NCBI GenBank assembly: GCA_963775295.1
Contig: CAVZIK010000006.1
Span: 2,790,001 to 2,854,000 of the forward strand
DNA: 64,000 bases
Source of the DNA: JAMDEO01 sp963775295
GTDB lineage: Bacteria; Actinomycetota; Thermoleophilia; RBG-16-64-13
Direction: 5' to 3'
Part shown: positions 16,371-25,311 of the stretch, piece by piece
How the letters are laid out: the number at the start of each line of letters is the position of its first letter
Numbering within the stretch: the stretch's first letter is position 1
Made by a program: the position numbers and the translations under genes
Notes under the pieces: model-generated
Told to the model about the DNA's origin: nothing
What the model saw: the letters and a program-made list of their open reading frames with translations, nothing else
Database searches by the model: none

Positions 16371-19018
16371 CGGAGGGCGCTTGTCGATGTGGTCGCTCGT
16401 GATTCAGCCCTCCTTTCAGTCGCGATGTTCATGGCACCGTCTTGCAGGTCCAAGGATACCCAACCTGCCTCGTCCGTGCGCAGCACTGTACGCGTTGCGG
16501 CTTCCAGCAGTTGCAGCGTACTCGAATCCGGATGGCCGAAGGTGTTGCCTTTCCCGACCGAGATCACGGCCAGCTTCGGATCGATGGTCGCCAGCAGCTT
16601 GTCGGAAACCGCTCCGCGGCTACCATGATGCGGGACGACGATGGCCTCCGCCGGCGGCAATTGGTACGGCTCCAGAATCTCCGCTTCGGCGTCGCCGGGA
16701 AGCAGCACGTCTTCCCGGCCCCAGCTAACCAGAGCGACGATGGACCCTGCGTTCATCTCATCGCCTCCCGGCGGACCGGAGCGAAGAGCCCAGGGAGCGG
16801 CGCCGTCGACCATAGTGAGCGACTGCTCCGGAGAGAAGAGGCGGATCTCCAGTCCGCCGATCCGCAGAATCATTCCGGTGTGAGCCAGGACGTGCCGGCA
16901 GCCACCCTTGGCGAGTTTCGCCCTGAGATCCAAATAGGCGCACGCCTCCTGTGCGCCGGTGGCGGGCGACACTTCACCTTGTCCAGGCTCTGCGAGATCG
17001 GTCCTGTCGATGAGAACTCTCACTTTCAGGTTATCGACGCACTCCAGAAGTCCCGCAAAATGGTCGGCGTGAGGGTGGGATATGAGGGCCAGATCGAGCG
17101 TGGTCACCCCCAACGACCGCAGCTGTCCCCCCAGTCCGCAGCCTCCGGGGCCACCGTCGAAAAGCAGAGCGTGGTGATCGGGCGTGCGCACGAGCACCGC
17201 ATTCCCCTGCCCCACGTCGAGTACGCGTACCTCCATCGAGTCCGGCCATCCGCCCTGCGCGGCGGCCGTCATCTTGAATGTCCCGTTCTGCAGCGCGGGA
17301 TATGCGATCCATCCCGCTGCCAGAAACGAGACCACGAGGACGACACCAAGCACGGAGGCTAGGCGCCTCTTTCGCGGCCTTCGGGAGTAAAGCCAACGGG
17401 TGGCGCGCCGGTAGTAGGGCAGAGGAACCCCCAATGGGACGACAATGATCCTGCCTGCGAAGGCAAGCGCGAGGGGCGCGACCGCGGCGGCAATCACCGC
17501 GGCCGTCACGGTTCTTGCGAGCTCGTGGGTCTCGAGGACGGGAGCGGCAGCAAAGAAGCGGGAGGCCTGAACGGTCCAAGCTGTGGCCGGAGATACCGCC
17601 ACGTCGAGCGCGGTGCTGAGTCCCGGCCAGATGAAACCGGCAACGATGCTGGCCATCCCCAACCCGGTAATGACCGGGAGAACGGGCACGACGGCGAGGT
17701 TCGCAAACACGGCGACCACCGACATCCTGCCGAAGACGGCGAGTGACACCGGGGCAGTTCCGGCCGATGCGGCCGCGGAAACCGCCACATTCCCGCCGAT
17801 GCTGGGGGGGAGAAAGCCAAGCACCCTCTGGATAGGCGCAACAAGCACCAACATCCCGGCGAAGGCGGCAAAAGATAGCTGGAACCCGGCATCGAAGAGC
17901 GCGTAGGGATTGAGCGCCAGCACCACCGCCGCGGCCAAGCCCAGCACCTGCCACTGGTCCCTTCCCCTCCCCACCCATCGCCCCGCGAGGAAAATCACGA
18001 TCATGACCACCGATCGCACGACCGGCGGGGAGGCCCCAATAAAGGGGATCATGAGGCACGCGGCCGCCGCCGCCAGAAGGAAGCCTGCGCCACGCGGCGC
18101 TCTGACGAGTTTCGCGATGCCCATCATGATCGCGGCCAGAGCCCCGACGTGGAGACCACTTACCGAAAGCATGTGCGCCGTACCCGACCGACGGAAGGCC
18201 TCCACCCAACCCTCGTCGATGCCGTCGGTGTCACCCATGACGACGCCTTGAAGAAGTTCGTCGAGTCGACTGTCACTTCCCCTGCTGAGATGAGCCCGCG
18301 CCGAGACGCGCAGCTTGTCGAACCAGCCGGAAACCCCGCCTCGGGAACCGAGAACCTTCAAGGCATCGCCGTATACTGTCACGACCACCTCGATGCCCTG
18401 ATTCCTGAGAAAGGCCCGTTGATCGAAGCCGGAGGACGACTCCTCGTCCGGCTCGCCGATAGTCGCGGTGACAGCCAGAATCTGCCCCTGTTGGAGAATC
18501 GGGGCGTCGTCTGCAACCGACTCCACCTCGAGGAGAATAGGCTCGCCGCGGGCCGCCGGAAGGGGAATGGGGCCCCTTCCGGCGTAGTTCCGCTCGAGAG
18601 AGGCGGTGTCGATAACGGCCGTGGCGCTCTGATAGCGCCCCGACTGGCGCACGGTTCCGGTTACCGTGAGCCGCGAAACGATGGTCTCCCCCACATGAGG
18701 AGTCAACTCGCCGCGACTAAGAGCGAGCACGCGGACCCCGCCCAGCAGATAGCCGCTGAAAAGCCCCACAAGCACGATGCAGACCACCGCACTAAGCGAC
18801 AGACGCGTCCTGCCGGACTCGTGAGGCCGCAACCCCATGTGCCCAATCAACACGACCAGAGAGATAGTCAAGCCGATGGCGGCCGCGAACACGCGTGCCC
18901 CCGTGACCGCCGACAGGGAAATGCCGAACGCGAGGGTCAGCGTGGTAACCCGGGCGAGGCCCGCGCGGCGCACGAACCAGCCGGCAACGTTCCCGAAGCG
19001 GCTCGGGCGCCCACCCAA
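16367..19018 (-). CDS. comEC: ComEC/Rec2 DNA-uptake channel
   Basis: Polytopic inner-membrane DNA-transport protein, 883 aa. An N-terminal block of helices and an OB-like DUF4131 region is followed by the Competence domain (RRSGTAHMLSVSGLHVGALA at about 275-295), more membrane helices to about 545, and a C-terminal metallo-beta-lactamase domain with HPHADHFAGL and VVPHHGSRGA. All expected parts are present, so the channel should be functional. The start is TTG, 5 nt beyond the comEA stop, without a strong ribosome-binding site. It overlaps holA at the other end. Type IV pilus genes needed for uptake are not in the window. Confidence 0.93.
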   Translation of the reverse strand: MGGRPSRFGNVAGWFVRRAGLARVTTLTLAFGISLSAVTGARVFAAAIGLTISLVVLIGHMGLRPHESGRTRLSLSAVVCIVLVGLFSGYLLGGVRVLALSRGELTPHVGETIVSRLTVTGTVRQSGRYQSATAVIDTASLERNYAGRGPIPLPAARGEPILLEVESVADDAPILQQGQILAVTATIGEPDEESSSGFDQRAFLRNQGIEVVVTVYGDALKVLGSRGGVSGWFDKLRVSARAHLSRGSDSRLDELLQGVVMGDTDGIDEGWVEAFRRSGTAHMLSVSGLHVGALAAIMMGIAKLVRAPRGAGFLLAAAAACLMIPFIGASPPVVRSVVMIVIFLAGRWVGRGRDQWQVLGLAAAVVLALNPYALFDAGFQLSFAAFAGMLVLVAPIQRVLGFLPPSIGGNVAVSAAASAGTAPVSLAVFGRMSVVAVFANLAVVPVLPVITGLGMASIVAGFIWPGLSTALDVAVSPATAWTVQASRFFAAAPVLETHELARTVTAAVIAAAVAPLALAFAGRIIVVPLGVPLPYYRRATRWLYSRRPRKRRLASVLGVVLVVSFLAAGWIAYPALQNGTFKMTAAAQGGWPDSMEVRVLDVGQGNAVLVRTPDHHALLFDGGPGGCGLGGQLRSLGVTTLDLALISHPHADHFAGLLECVDNLKVRVLIDRTDLAEPGQGEVSPATGAQEACAYLDLRAKLAKGGCRHVLAHTGMILRIGGLEIRLFSPEQSLTMVDGAAPWALRSGPPGGDEMNAGSIVALVSWGREDVLLPGDAEAEILEPYQLPPAEAIVVPHHGSRGAVSDKLLATIDPKLAVISVGKGNTFGHPDSSTLQLLEAATRTVLRTDEAGWVSLDLQDGAMNIATERRAESRATTSTSALR

Positions 19019-19023
19019 CCTGG

Positions 19024-19674
19024 TCAGAGCCCCACGAGCGGGCGAAGTTCCTCCAACTTTGACGGCCCGATCCCGGGTACCTCGGTCAATTGATCAACCG
19101 AGGTAAAGGGGCCTTTTGTCTCTCGGTACGCGACGATCTTCTGTGCCGTCGCCGGACCGATGCCGGGAAGCGAGTCCAGTTCTTCCACGGTCGCGGAATT
19201 GAGAGACACCGGTCCGCCCCCGGCGCTCACATTGCCCATGGCGACCCCGGTCACGGTTGCCAACGAGGTAGTCGTACTCTCGCCCTCGCTGGGGACATAC
19301 ACGCGGCAACCGTCGCTCACTTCAGCAGCCAGCGTGACGGCCTGCTCGTCCGCTTCTTGGGCGAATCCACCGGCCTTCTCGATCGCCTGGAAGACGCGCG
19401 ACCCTTGGTTCATCTCATAGACACCTGGGCGGCGGACGGCGCCGGCGACCTGCACGAAGATCGTCGCGGAAATCGTCGTGGAGGTCGCTCCTGACACCGA
19501 TCCGCCCACGATGGTTTTCGGGGACGTTCCGGTGTCTTCATTGACGATAGTGAGCGGATCCCCCGTCCCGGAACCCCCTCGTCCCATGGAGACCACGGCG
19601 AAGGCCCCGACTGCGAGGACTACCATGCCCAGGGCGGCATAGACAAAGAGACGTTTTATGGGAACCGCGGACAT
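19024..19674 (-). CDS. comEA: ComEA-like DNA-binding competence protein
   Basis: A 216-aa membrane-anchored DNA receptor. One transmembrane helix lies at about 8-27, then a Ser/Thr/Gly-rich linker, a SLBB domain (FVQVAGAVRRPGVYEMNQGS at about 72-92), a second linker, and a C-terminal helix-hairpin-helix pair (SLNSATVEELDSLPGIGPAT and FTSVDQLTEVPGIGPSKLEE) that binds double-stranded DNA. It is followed by comEC in the same direction. The ATG has no clear ribosome-binding site; TATCTT lies 6 nt upstream on the coding strand. Confidence 0.93.
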   Translation of the reverse strand: MSAVPIKRLFVYAALGMVVLAVGAFAVVSMGRGGSGTGDPLTIVNEDTGTSPKTIVGGSVSGATSTTISATIFVQVAGAVRRPGVYEMNQGSRVFQAIEKAGGFAQEADEQAVTLAAEVSDGCRVYVPSEGESTTTSLATVTGVAMGNVSAGGGPVSLNSATVEELDSLPGIGPATAQKIVAYRETKGPFTSVDQLTEVPGIGPSKLEELRPLVGL

Positions 19675-19789
19675 GCGCGCAAGATATCCTGGCCGCAGGT
19701 ACGCTCGCCTACGACCTAAGGCCTAATTTGGGCTATACAGGACTGTCCCGCGATGACACCGGTCCGCGACAACAGGGCCTCAAAGAGCT

Positions 19790-19819
19790 GGGGCCCGGGG
19801 CGGTCTCGCCCCGGGCCCC
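19790..19819 (-). terminator. Terminator hairpin downstream of rubrerythrin
   Basis: GGGGCCCGGGGC (19790-19801) and GCCCCGGGCCCC (19808-19819) form a perfect 12-bp stem with a 6-nt loop, beginning about 30 nt past the rubrerythrin stop. On the minus strand it is followed by CAGCTCTTTG, a weak T-rich tail. Confidence 0.75.
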
Positions 19820-19849
19820 CGAACACGGCCTCACCGACAACCGCAGCGC

Positions 19850-20422
19850 CTAATAAGCCTCGCAGTAGATCTCAAAATATGACTGCTGCTTGCCACAAAC
19901 CGGGCAAACTCGTGGCGCTTCTTCGCCCTCGTGCACGTAACCACACTCCTGACACTTCCAGAGGGTGGGGCCGTCTTTCCTAAACACCCGGCCTTCCTCA
20001 ACGTTCTCGAGCAACTTGCGGTAGCGGCGCTCGTGGTATTTCTCCACCTCGGAGACCTTGCGGAAGGTGGCAGCGGCTTTTTTGAACCCCTCCTCCTCCG
20101 CCACCCTGGCGAATTCGGGGTACAGAGTACCCCATTCAAGCAGTTCTCCCGCTGCAGCCGCTCGCAGGTTCTCCACGGTGGTATGGACGGGACCGGCCGG
20201 GTAAGAGGCGTCGAACGCAGGCATGCCCCCGTCGAGCAGGCTGAAGAACGAGAAAGCGTGTGCCCTCTCGTTGTCGGCCGTCTCCAGAAAGAGGTTCGCG
20301 ATCTGCATAAACCCCTCGTCCACGGCAACCTTGGCATAGAACGAGTAGCGGTTCCGCGCCTGGGATTCTCCGGCGAAAGCCCTCATTAGGTTGAGTTCGG
20401 TCTGAGAACCTTTCATTTCCAT
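19850..20422 (-). CDS. rbr: Rubrerythrin
   Basis: A 190-aa non-heme diiron peroxidase that detoxifies hydrogen peroxide in anaerobes. The N-terminal ferritin-like domain carries the diiron ligands (AFAGESQARNRY, ETADNERAHA, EWGTLYPEFARVAEEEG, SEVEKYHERRY), and the C-terminal rubredoxin domain has CQECGYVHEGEEAP and CPVCGKQQSYF. Full length, with GAGGAG before the ATG. It stands alone with a strong terminator. Together with the ferritin-like gene at 37677 it supports an anaerobic lifestyle. Confidence 0.95.
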   Translation of the reverse strand: MEMKGSQTELNLMRAFAGESQARNRYSFYAKVAVDEGFMQIANLFLETADNERAHAFSFFSLLDGGMPAFDASYPAGPVHTTVENLRAAAAGELLEWGTLYPEFARVAEEEGFKKAAATFRKVSEVEKYHERRYRKLLENVEEGRVFRKDGPTLWKCQECGYVHEGEEAPRVCPVCGKQQSYFEIYCEAY

Positions 20423-20484
20423 CTGATCGTGCTCCTCTGGGTGGGTTGAGAACGTGAGGTCGGGATGACGGGGACTGGAGGACT

Positions 20485-21198
20485 TCAGGCCAGCGTCTCC
20501 GCGATGAAGGACGCAACCTTGTCCCCCACCTCGCGCTGCCTGCCCTCGAAAAAGTGTCCTGTTCCGCGGATCACCGTCACTTTGAAATTCACATCGAGTT
20601 CCTCCAGCGCGGCTTGGACGACCTGCGGCGGGGCCAACTCGTCGTTCTCCCCCGAGACGGCGAGGATCGGATTGGGGAATGTTCGTAGTCTATCGAGCGC
20701 CGCCCTGGGAAAGAGGTCGGACTCCACCGCGAACCCGATGAGTACAAGCGCATCGGGCAGCACGTTCGTGGCGCAGACAGCCGCCATCACGCTTCCAAAA
20801 GAGTAGCCCGCCACTGCGAGTGGAAGCGTCCCCCTCGCTTCCGATGACACAGGAGTAATCATGCGGTCTCGCAGGTAGGCCGCCGCCGCCATCACGTCCC
20901 GGTACTCGTCCCGGCCGCTATAGGCGCCTTGGCTCTTGCCCACTCCTCTGAAATTGAAGCGAAGACTGGCGAAACCCAATTCGCGGCTGGACTGAGCACA
21001 GCGGTAAACGACAGGGTGGGCCATTGTCCCCCCGTGCACTGGATGAGGATGCGCGACTACGACTCCCCCCTTTACCATGCCCCCCTCAGGCCACTCCAAG
21101 ACCCCCTCCAGACGAGGATCTTCTCCGAACATCACGGTCCCAGCCTGGAACCCCGGTGCGAACGCAGGCGGTCCTTTCACTTCTGGACTGTCGGACAA
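20485..21198 (-). CDS. Alpha/beta hydrolase (COG2945-like)
   Basis: A 237-aa serine hydrolase-fold protein. The nucleophile elbow is GYSFGS; the acid lies in SGENDELAPP and the His in GTGHFFEGR. The oxyanion region HPHPVHGGTM near residue 50 is characteristic of this family of small esterase/thioesterase-like proteins, whose physiological substrate is unknown. The start is TTG with AGGGGG upstream. Just downstream (62 nt) is rubrerythrin, and 8 nt upstream is the yajQ stop, so co-transcription with yajQ is likely. Confidence 0.8.
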   Translation of the reverse strand: MSDSPEVKGPPAFAPGFQAGTVMFGEDPRLEGVLEWPEGGMVKGGVVVAHPHPVHGGTMAHPVVYRCAQSSRELGFASLRFNFRGVGKSQGAYSGRDEYRDVMAAAAYLRDRMITPVSSEARGTLPLAVAGYSFGSVMAAVCATNVLPDALVLIGFAVESDLFPRAALDRLRTFPNPILAVSGENDELAPPQVVQAALEELDVNFKVTVIRGTGHFFEGRQREVGDKVASFIAETLA

Positions 21199-21206
21199 CG
21201 TGCCCC

Positions 21207-21698
21207 CTACTCCCGATAGTTGACGAATTGGAGAGGCATCCCGAGGTCGGCTTCTTTTAGCGTGTTAATGACGTCCTGCAGATCGTCGCGCTTCTTGCCC
21301 GTAATCCTGACCTCTTCGCCCTGAATCGCAGCCTGCACCTTGATCTTGGTGTCCTTGACGATCTTGACCACCTTGCGCGCGGTCTCTATATCGATGCCGT
21401 TTACGATCGTCACCACCTGCTTGAGCATATCTCCGCCGGCTTTCTCTGACTCCCCGAAATCAAGAGCTCCTGCCTCAATGGAGCGCCGGACGACCTTCGC
21501 GATGAGCATGTCCTTGATTGCCCGGAGCTTCATGTCATCTTCGGTGAGCAAGTTGATCTTCGATTCCTTACGATCAAGCTCGATCTGGGTCTTCGACCCG
21601 CGGAAGTCGAAGCGAGTCGTGATCTCCTTCTTGACCTGATTGACCGCGTTGTCGATCTCCTGCATATCGACGCGGCTGACGACGTCAAAAGACGGCAT
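21207..21698 (-). CDS. yajQ: YajQ family nucleotide/c-di-GMP-binding protein
   Basis: A 163-aa two-domain protein of the UPF0234 family; some members bind cyclic di-GMP and act as transcriptional co-regulators. The N-terminus PSFDVVSRVDMQEIDNAVNQ and the C-terminus GKKRDDLQDVI...LQFVNYRE are family hallmarks. I start at the ATG with AAGGAGGAA at ideal spacing; the 22 upstream in-frame codons are rejected. With a diguanylate cyclase at 11125 in the same window a c-di-GMP link is possible, but it is inference. Confidence 0.93.
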   Translation of the reverse strand: MPSFDVVSRVDMQEIDNAVNQVKKEITTRFDFRGSKTQIELDRKESKINLLTEDDMKLRAIKDMLIAKVVRRSIEAGALDFGESEKAGGDMLKQVVTIVNGIDIETARKVVKIVKDTKIKVQAAIQGEEVRITGKKRDDLQDVINTLKEADLGMPLQFVNYRE

Positions 21699-21794
21699 CT
21701 GCGTTCCTCCTTGACGGCAAAGTGCTTGTTCCAGGATATCGCAGGCCCGAGGTCCAGGTGGCAACTTGTTTGTCCGGTTGATACACTTCGAGCC

Positions 21795-23108
21795 ATGTCG
21801 TCAGACGCAAAACGGGAGGGTCAGGCCGGCCGCACCCCTAAAGGAGTCGTGTCGGCAGCCCTAAGGTCACGAGCAGCGAATACCGCGCGGTGGTTCGTGG
21901 TCGCCGCCCTTTTCGGCGGCCTCGTTGCCGGACTCATCCCTTTTGCGGGCTTTACGTCGCAACCGGCGGAAGCAGCCTCCAGCCTTTCATCCGCCCAAGA
22001 AGAGCTCAAACTAGCCAAGGCCGAACTCGCGTCTGTCCAGGCTACGCTCGATAAGTTGGCCCAGAAGCAGGAAGATGCCGAGACCGCGCTCGACACCACG
22101 CTGGACAGCATCGCCAAGGTTCAGACCAAGACCGAAAAGGCCAAGGCCGACCTCGCCAAGAGCGAAGCCAAGCTGGCAGACCGCTTGGTCGAAATCTACA
22201 AGAACCGAGGAACCCAGGCGCTTGAAGCCCTAAACACTATCTTTACCGCGGACGACATGTCCCTGAGCGCGGTCTTGGATCGTGTTTCCATGGTGTCGCA
22301 TGTGGCGCAGCAGGATAGCGATTTGGTCGCGTCGGTCAGCAACAAACTCACCGAACTGGACCAACTTGCGACGCAACTCGCCGAGAAGAAGGCGGCGCAG
22401 GAGATCAACAACGCCAAGTATGTAGCCGCCCGAGATGAGACCCTCAACACCCTCGAGGCTTCTAAGGATCAGTACAACACGCTGAGGGCGCGGGTTGCCA
22501 GGCTGCAGGCAGAAGAGGACGCGCGCCAAGCCGCCGCGAAACTCGCTGCCGAACGGGCAGCGGCGGCGGCAGCAGCGGCAGCGGCCCAGGCGGCCGCCGA
22601 CCAGAAGAACGGCTCGAACGGCAAGACCACCAGCACGACTAAGCGCAAGACCACGAGTACCACTACGAAGAAGCCTGCTGATCCGGTCGTCGACACGAGC
22701 GCGGGCTGGGTGTTCCCGGTCCAGGGACCGAACAGCTTTGTCGACAGTTTCGGAGCTCCTCGCTCAGGGGGGCGCACACACCAAGGCTGCGACATCATGA
22801 CCGCGCGTAACACTCCCCTGGTGGCTGTGGTCAGCGGCACCATCAGGAGCACCAGCCCAACAGATCAAGGACTGGGCGGCATAACCATCTTTCTAAAGGG
22901 CAGTGACGGAAACACTTACTACTACGCCCACCTGTCGTCCATCAAGAGCGGAATCAAGGCGGGAGTGCACGTCAGCGCCGGGCAGGTGATCGGCTACGCG
23001 GGCAACACAGGCAACGCCAGTGGGGGCGCGGTCCATCTCCATTTCGAGATTCGTCCGGGCGGTGGAGCAGCGATCGATCCTTACAAGACTCTGATGAAGT
23101 ACCGCTAA
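21795..23108 (+). CDS. Secreted M23 peptidoglycan endopeptidase with coiled coil
   Basis: A 437-aa exported protein. The signal sequence is a hydrophobic stretch at about 33-51 with a cleavage site near AEA60. A long coiled coil (about 64-270: KAELASVQATLDKLAQKQED, AKADLAKSEAKLADRL) ends in an Ala-rich run and a Thr/Lys linker (TTSTTKRKTTSTTTKK). The C-terminal LytM/M23 domain has the metal and catalytic motifs HQGCD and HLHFE, so it should be active. The architecture resembles EnvC/NlpD-type division regulators and the coiled-coil hydrolases of Gram-positives. I prefer the ATG at 21795; no Shine-Dalgarno is visible and TACACT lies 7 nt upstream, suggesting a leaderless mRNA. Divergent from yajQ. 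Confidence 0.88.
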   Translation: MSSDAKREGQAGRTPKGVVSAALRSRAANTARWFVVAALFGGLVAGLIPFAGFTSQPAEAASSLSSAQEELKLAKAELASVQATLDKLAQKQEDAETALDTTLDSIAKVQTKTEKAKADLAKSEAKLADRLVEIYKNRGTQALEALNTIFTADDMSLSAVLDRVSMVSHVAQQDSDLVASVSNKLTELDQLATQLAEKKAAQEINNAKYVAARDETLNTLEASKDQYNTLRARVARLQAEEDARQAAAKLAAERAAAAAAAAAAQAAADQKNGSNGKTTSTTKRKTTSTTTKKPADPVVDTSAGWVFPVQGPNSFVDSFGAPRSGGRTHQGCDIMTARNTPLVAVVSGTIRSTSPTDQGLGGITIFLKGSDGNTYYYAHLSSIKSGIKAGVHVSAGQVIGYAGNTGNASGGAVHLHFEIRPGGGAAIDPYKTLMKYR

Positions 23109-23127
23109 GATCCCCTGTAGACCACCA

Positions 23128-23146
23128 ACCGCCGCCAGCCGGCGGT
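23128..23146. terminator. Convergent-gene hairpin between M23 peptidase and ABC-F
   Basis: ACCGCCG (23128-23134) and CGGCGGT (23140-23146) pair around a CCAGC loop in the 55-nt gap between two convergent stops. No T-run on either side; it may serve both genes. Confidence 0.4.
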
Positions 23147-23163
23147 CATCGAGTCGATCGCGG

Positions 23164-25185
23164 TCAGTCGGCGGTGGTCCCCAGAGACTCTGCCAACGAT
23201 GCCCACTGCTCGTACAGTGTTGCTATCTCCTCTGCAAGCGCGGTTGCTTCCGATGACGCCGCCCCAAGTATCTCGTAGTTGGATGCATTGCCCGGGTCGC
23301 TGAGGATGGCGGCGACCTCTTCTTGTCTTTTCTCCGCGGTCAAGATGCGCCGCTCCACCTTGCGATAGCGGCTCTGCAGTTCCTTCCGCTCCTTGTAGCC
23401 CAACTCCACCGTGACCGCAGCGCCCGCGACTCGGGGGCTCTTGCCGCCGCTCGCAGAGGGCCTGATGGGCTCTGGTGCCGCAGCGGGATTGGCTGCCGGC
23501 CGCCCCACTACCGAGCCGTCGCCCGAGGTTGTCGATCCCTCGGCGGATTCGAGCTGAGCTCTTTTCCACTGGTAGTACTCCCAATCCCCGGGGTAGTGGT
23601 CGACCCGGCCGTCCCTCACCTCCACGACCTTCGTGCCGATCGCGTTGATGAGGCGCCGGTCGTGACTGATGAAAACCACCGACCCCTCATATTGCTTGAG
23701 GGCTTCGGTAAGCACCTCGCGCGAATCCATGTCGAGATGGTTGGTCGGTTCGTCGAGGAGAAGCAGTCCGGCCGGATCGATCAGCATCCGTGCAAGAGCG
23801 AGACGCGCCTTTTCGCCCCCGGAGAGCACCCCCACCTTCTTGGTGACGTCGTCCTCATTGAAGAGGAAGGTCCCCAGGTAGCTGCGCACCTCAGGCAACC
23901 TGCCGGCCGGCGCAGCGGCCTCCTCCATGGTCTTGAGCACGGTGCGTCCTGTGTGGAGCACCTCGAGTTGGTGCTGCGCGAAGTACTCGCGGCGGACGTT
24001 GTGCCCGAGTTTGATCGAGCCGCCATCGGGCTCGATAACACCCGCCAGCAGCTTGAGAAGGGTTGACTTGCCTGCACCGTTGGGACCCACCAGCGCGATC
24101 TTCTCCCCTCGCTCGATCACTAGGTCGAGCTTCTTGTAGACCACGTTCTCGGCATAGGCTTTGCGCACGTGCTTGAACTCAGCGACGACCCTACCGGTTC
24201 GCGGGGGTTGGGGAAAACGAAACTTGATCGTCTTGCGATCCAGCGTGGGCGCGTCGATACGATCCATCCGCTCGAGTCGACGGATCTTTTGCTGTACCTG
24301 CTTCGCCTTAGTGTTCTTCGCGCGGAACCGGCGTACGAAGCTCTCGGCCGCGTCGATCTCCCGCTGCTGGTTCTTGGCCGCGTTGACGAGGGCCTCGTAC
24401 CGCTGCCGTTTCTCGGCTTCGTACTGGTCGAAACCGCCCGTATAGATATCGATGACACCGCGATCGAGATCTGCGATATGCGTCGCCACCCGGTTTAGGA
24501 AGTAGCGGTCGTGGCTGATGAGAAGAAGCGCCCCGGTCCATTCCATCAGAAAGCCTTCCAGCCAGATCAGGCTTTCGAGATCGAGGTGGTTGGTCGGTTC
24601 GTCCATCATCAGAATGTCCGGGCTCTCCAGCAGCAGCCGAGCCAGCGCCACCCGCATCCGCCAGCCCCCCGAGAGCTCCACGATGGGACGGAGGAAATCG
24701 GATTCGCGAAAGCCGATGCCGCGCAGGATGGACTGCGCTCGGGCCTCGAGCTCGTATCCGTGCGCGCCCTCGAAGGCGGTCTGGACGACCCCCAACTCCC
24801 GCATGAGTTCGTCCGGGTCGGCAACCGCGCCGCCATTGCCGCTACCGGACGCGGAGTAGGCCTGAGCCAGCTGGTTGCTCAGTTGGGCCATGCGGTGTTC
24901 CGCGGAGAGGATATCGGCATAGGAGGCGAGGACCTCGTCCATCACGCCATGATCGGCGATCTCCTCTATCTCCTGGGGCAAAAAGCCGATACGGAGGTCT
25001 TTCCGCGAGCTGATCTCGCCGCCGTCGAGCGACATCTCGCCCGCGATGATGCGGAGAAGAGTGGTCTTGCCCGCCCCGTTGGCCCCAACGAGCCCTACCC
25101 GCATGCCCGGCTTGACATGGAGACTGGCTTCATCGAGAACTGTCTGGGTTCCGAATGACTTGGAAATGTCGGTGAGGTGCAGCAT
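23164..25185 (-). CDS. ABC-F family ribosome-associated ATPase
   Basis: A 673-aa soluble protein with two ABC domains: Walker A GANGAGKTT and GPNGAGKST, signatures LSGGWRMRVALAR and LSGGEKARLALAR, Walker B LMMDEPTNHLD and LLLDEPTNHLD. The inter-domain linker (RFRAKNTKAKQVQQKIRRL) and a C-terminal charged coiled coil identify the YdiF/Uup-like translational ABC-F group rather than a transporter. Such proteins act on stalled or antibiotic-bound ribosomes. I start at MLHLTDISKSFG, the family N-terminus; a GTG-to-ATG choice 10 codons upstream is rejected. No Shine-Dalgarno; an extended -10 lies 9 nt upstream. Confidence 0.9.
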   Translation of the reverse strand: MLHLTDISKSFGTQTVLDEASLHVKPGMRVGLVGANGAGKTTLLRIIAGEMSLDGGEISSRKDLRIGFLPQEIEEIADHGVMDEVLASYADILSAEHRMAQLSNQLAQAYSASGSGNGGAVADPDELMRELGVVQTAFEGAHGYELEARAQSILRGIGFRESDFLRPIVELSGGWRMRVALARLLLESPDILMMDEPTNHLDLESLIWLEGFLMEWTGALLLISHDRYFLNRVATHIADLDRGVIDIYTGGFDQYEAEKRQRYEALVNAAKNQQREIDAAESFVRRFRAKNTKAKQVQQKIRRLERMDRIDAPTLDRKTIKFRFPQPPRTGRVVAEFKHVRKAYAENVVYKKLDLVIERGEKIALVGPNGAGKSTLLKLLAGVIEPDGGSIKLGHNVRREYFAQHQLEVLHTGRTVLKTMEEAAAPAGRLPEVRSYLGTFLFNEDDVTKKVGVLSGGEKARLALARMLIDPAGLLLLDEPTNHLDMDSREVLTEALKQYEGSVVFISHDRRLINAIGTKVVEVRDGRVDHYPGDWEYYQWKRAQLESAEGSTTSGDGSVVGRPAANPAAAPEPIRPSASGGKSPRVAGAAVTVELGYKERKELQSRYRKVERRILTAEKRQEEVAAILSDPGNASNYEILGAASSEATALAEEIATLYEQWASLAESLGTTAD

Positions 25186-25194
25186 TAACGAAGT

Positions 25195-25203
25195 AGGATA
25201 GCA
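25195..25203 (-). promoter_or_regulatory. Candidate extended -10 for the ABC-F gene (TGCTATCCT)
   Basis: On the minus strand TGCTATCCT ends 9 nt before the ABC-F ATG, with no Shine-Dalgarno in between. The spacing equals that at lepA and would give a leaderless transcript. No good -35 is seen. Confidence 0.4.
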
Positions 25204-25311
25204 GTCCTGGCGCATCGCGGACCGGGCGAGGCTTCGGGCGAGCGCGTCATTCCCTATCTGGCCAGTTTGCAGCGGCAGACAGCGGAACCCCGCCGCCGTG
25301 GCCTCGCGGAC

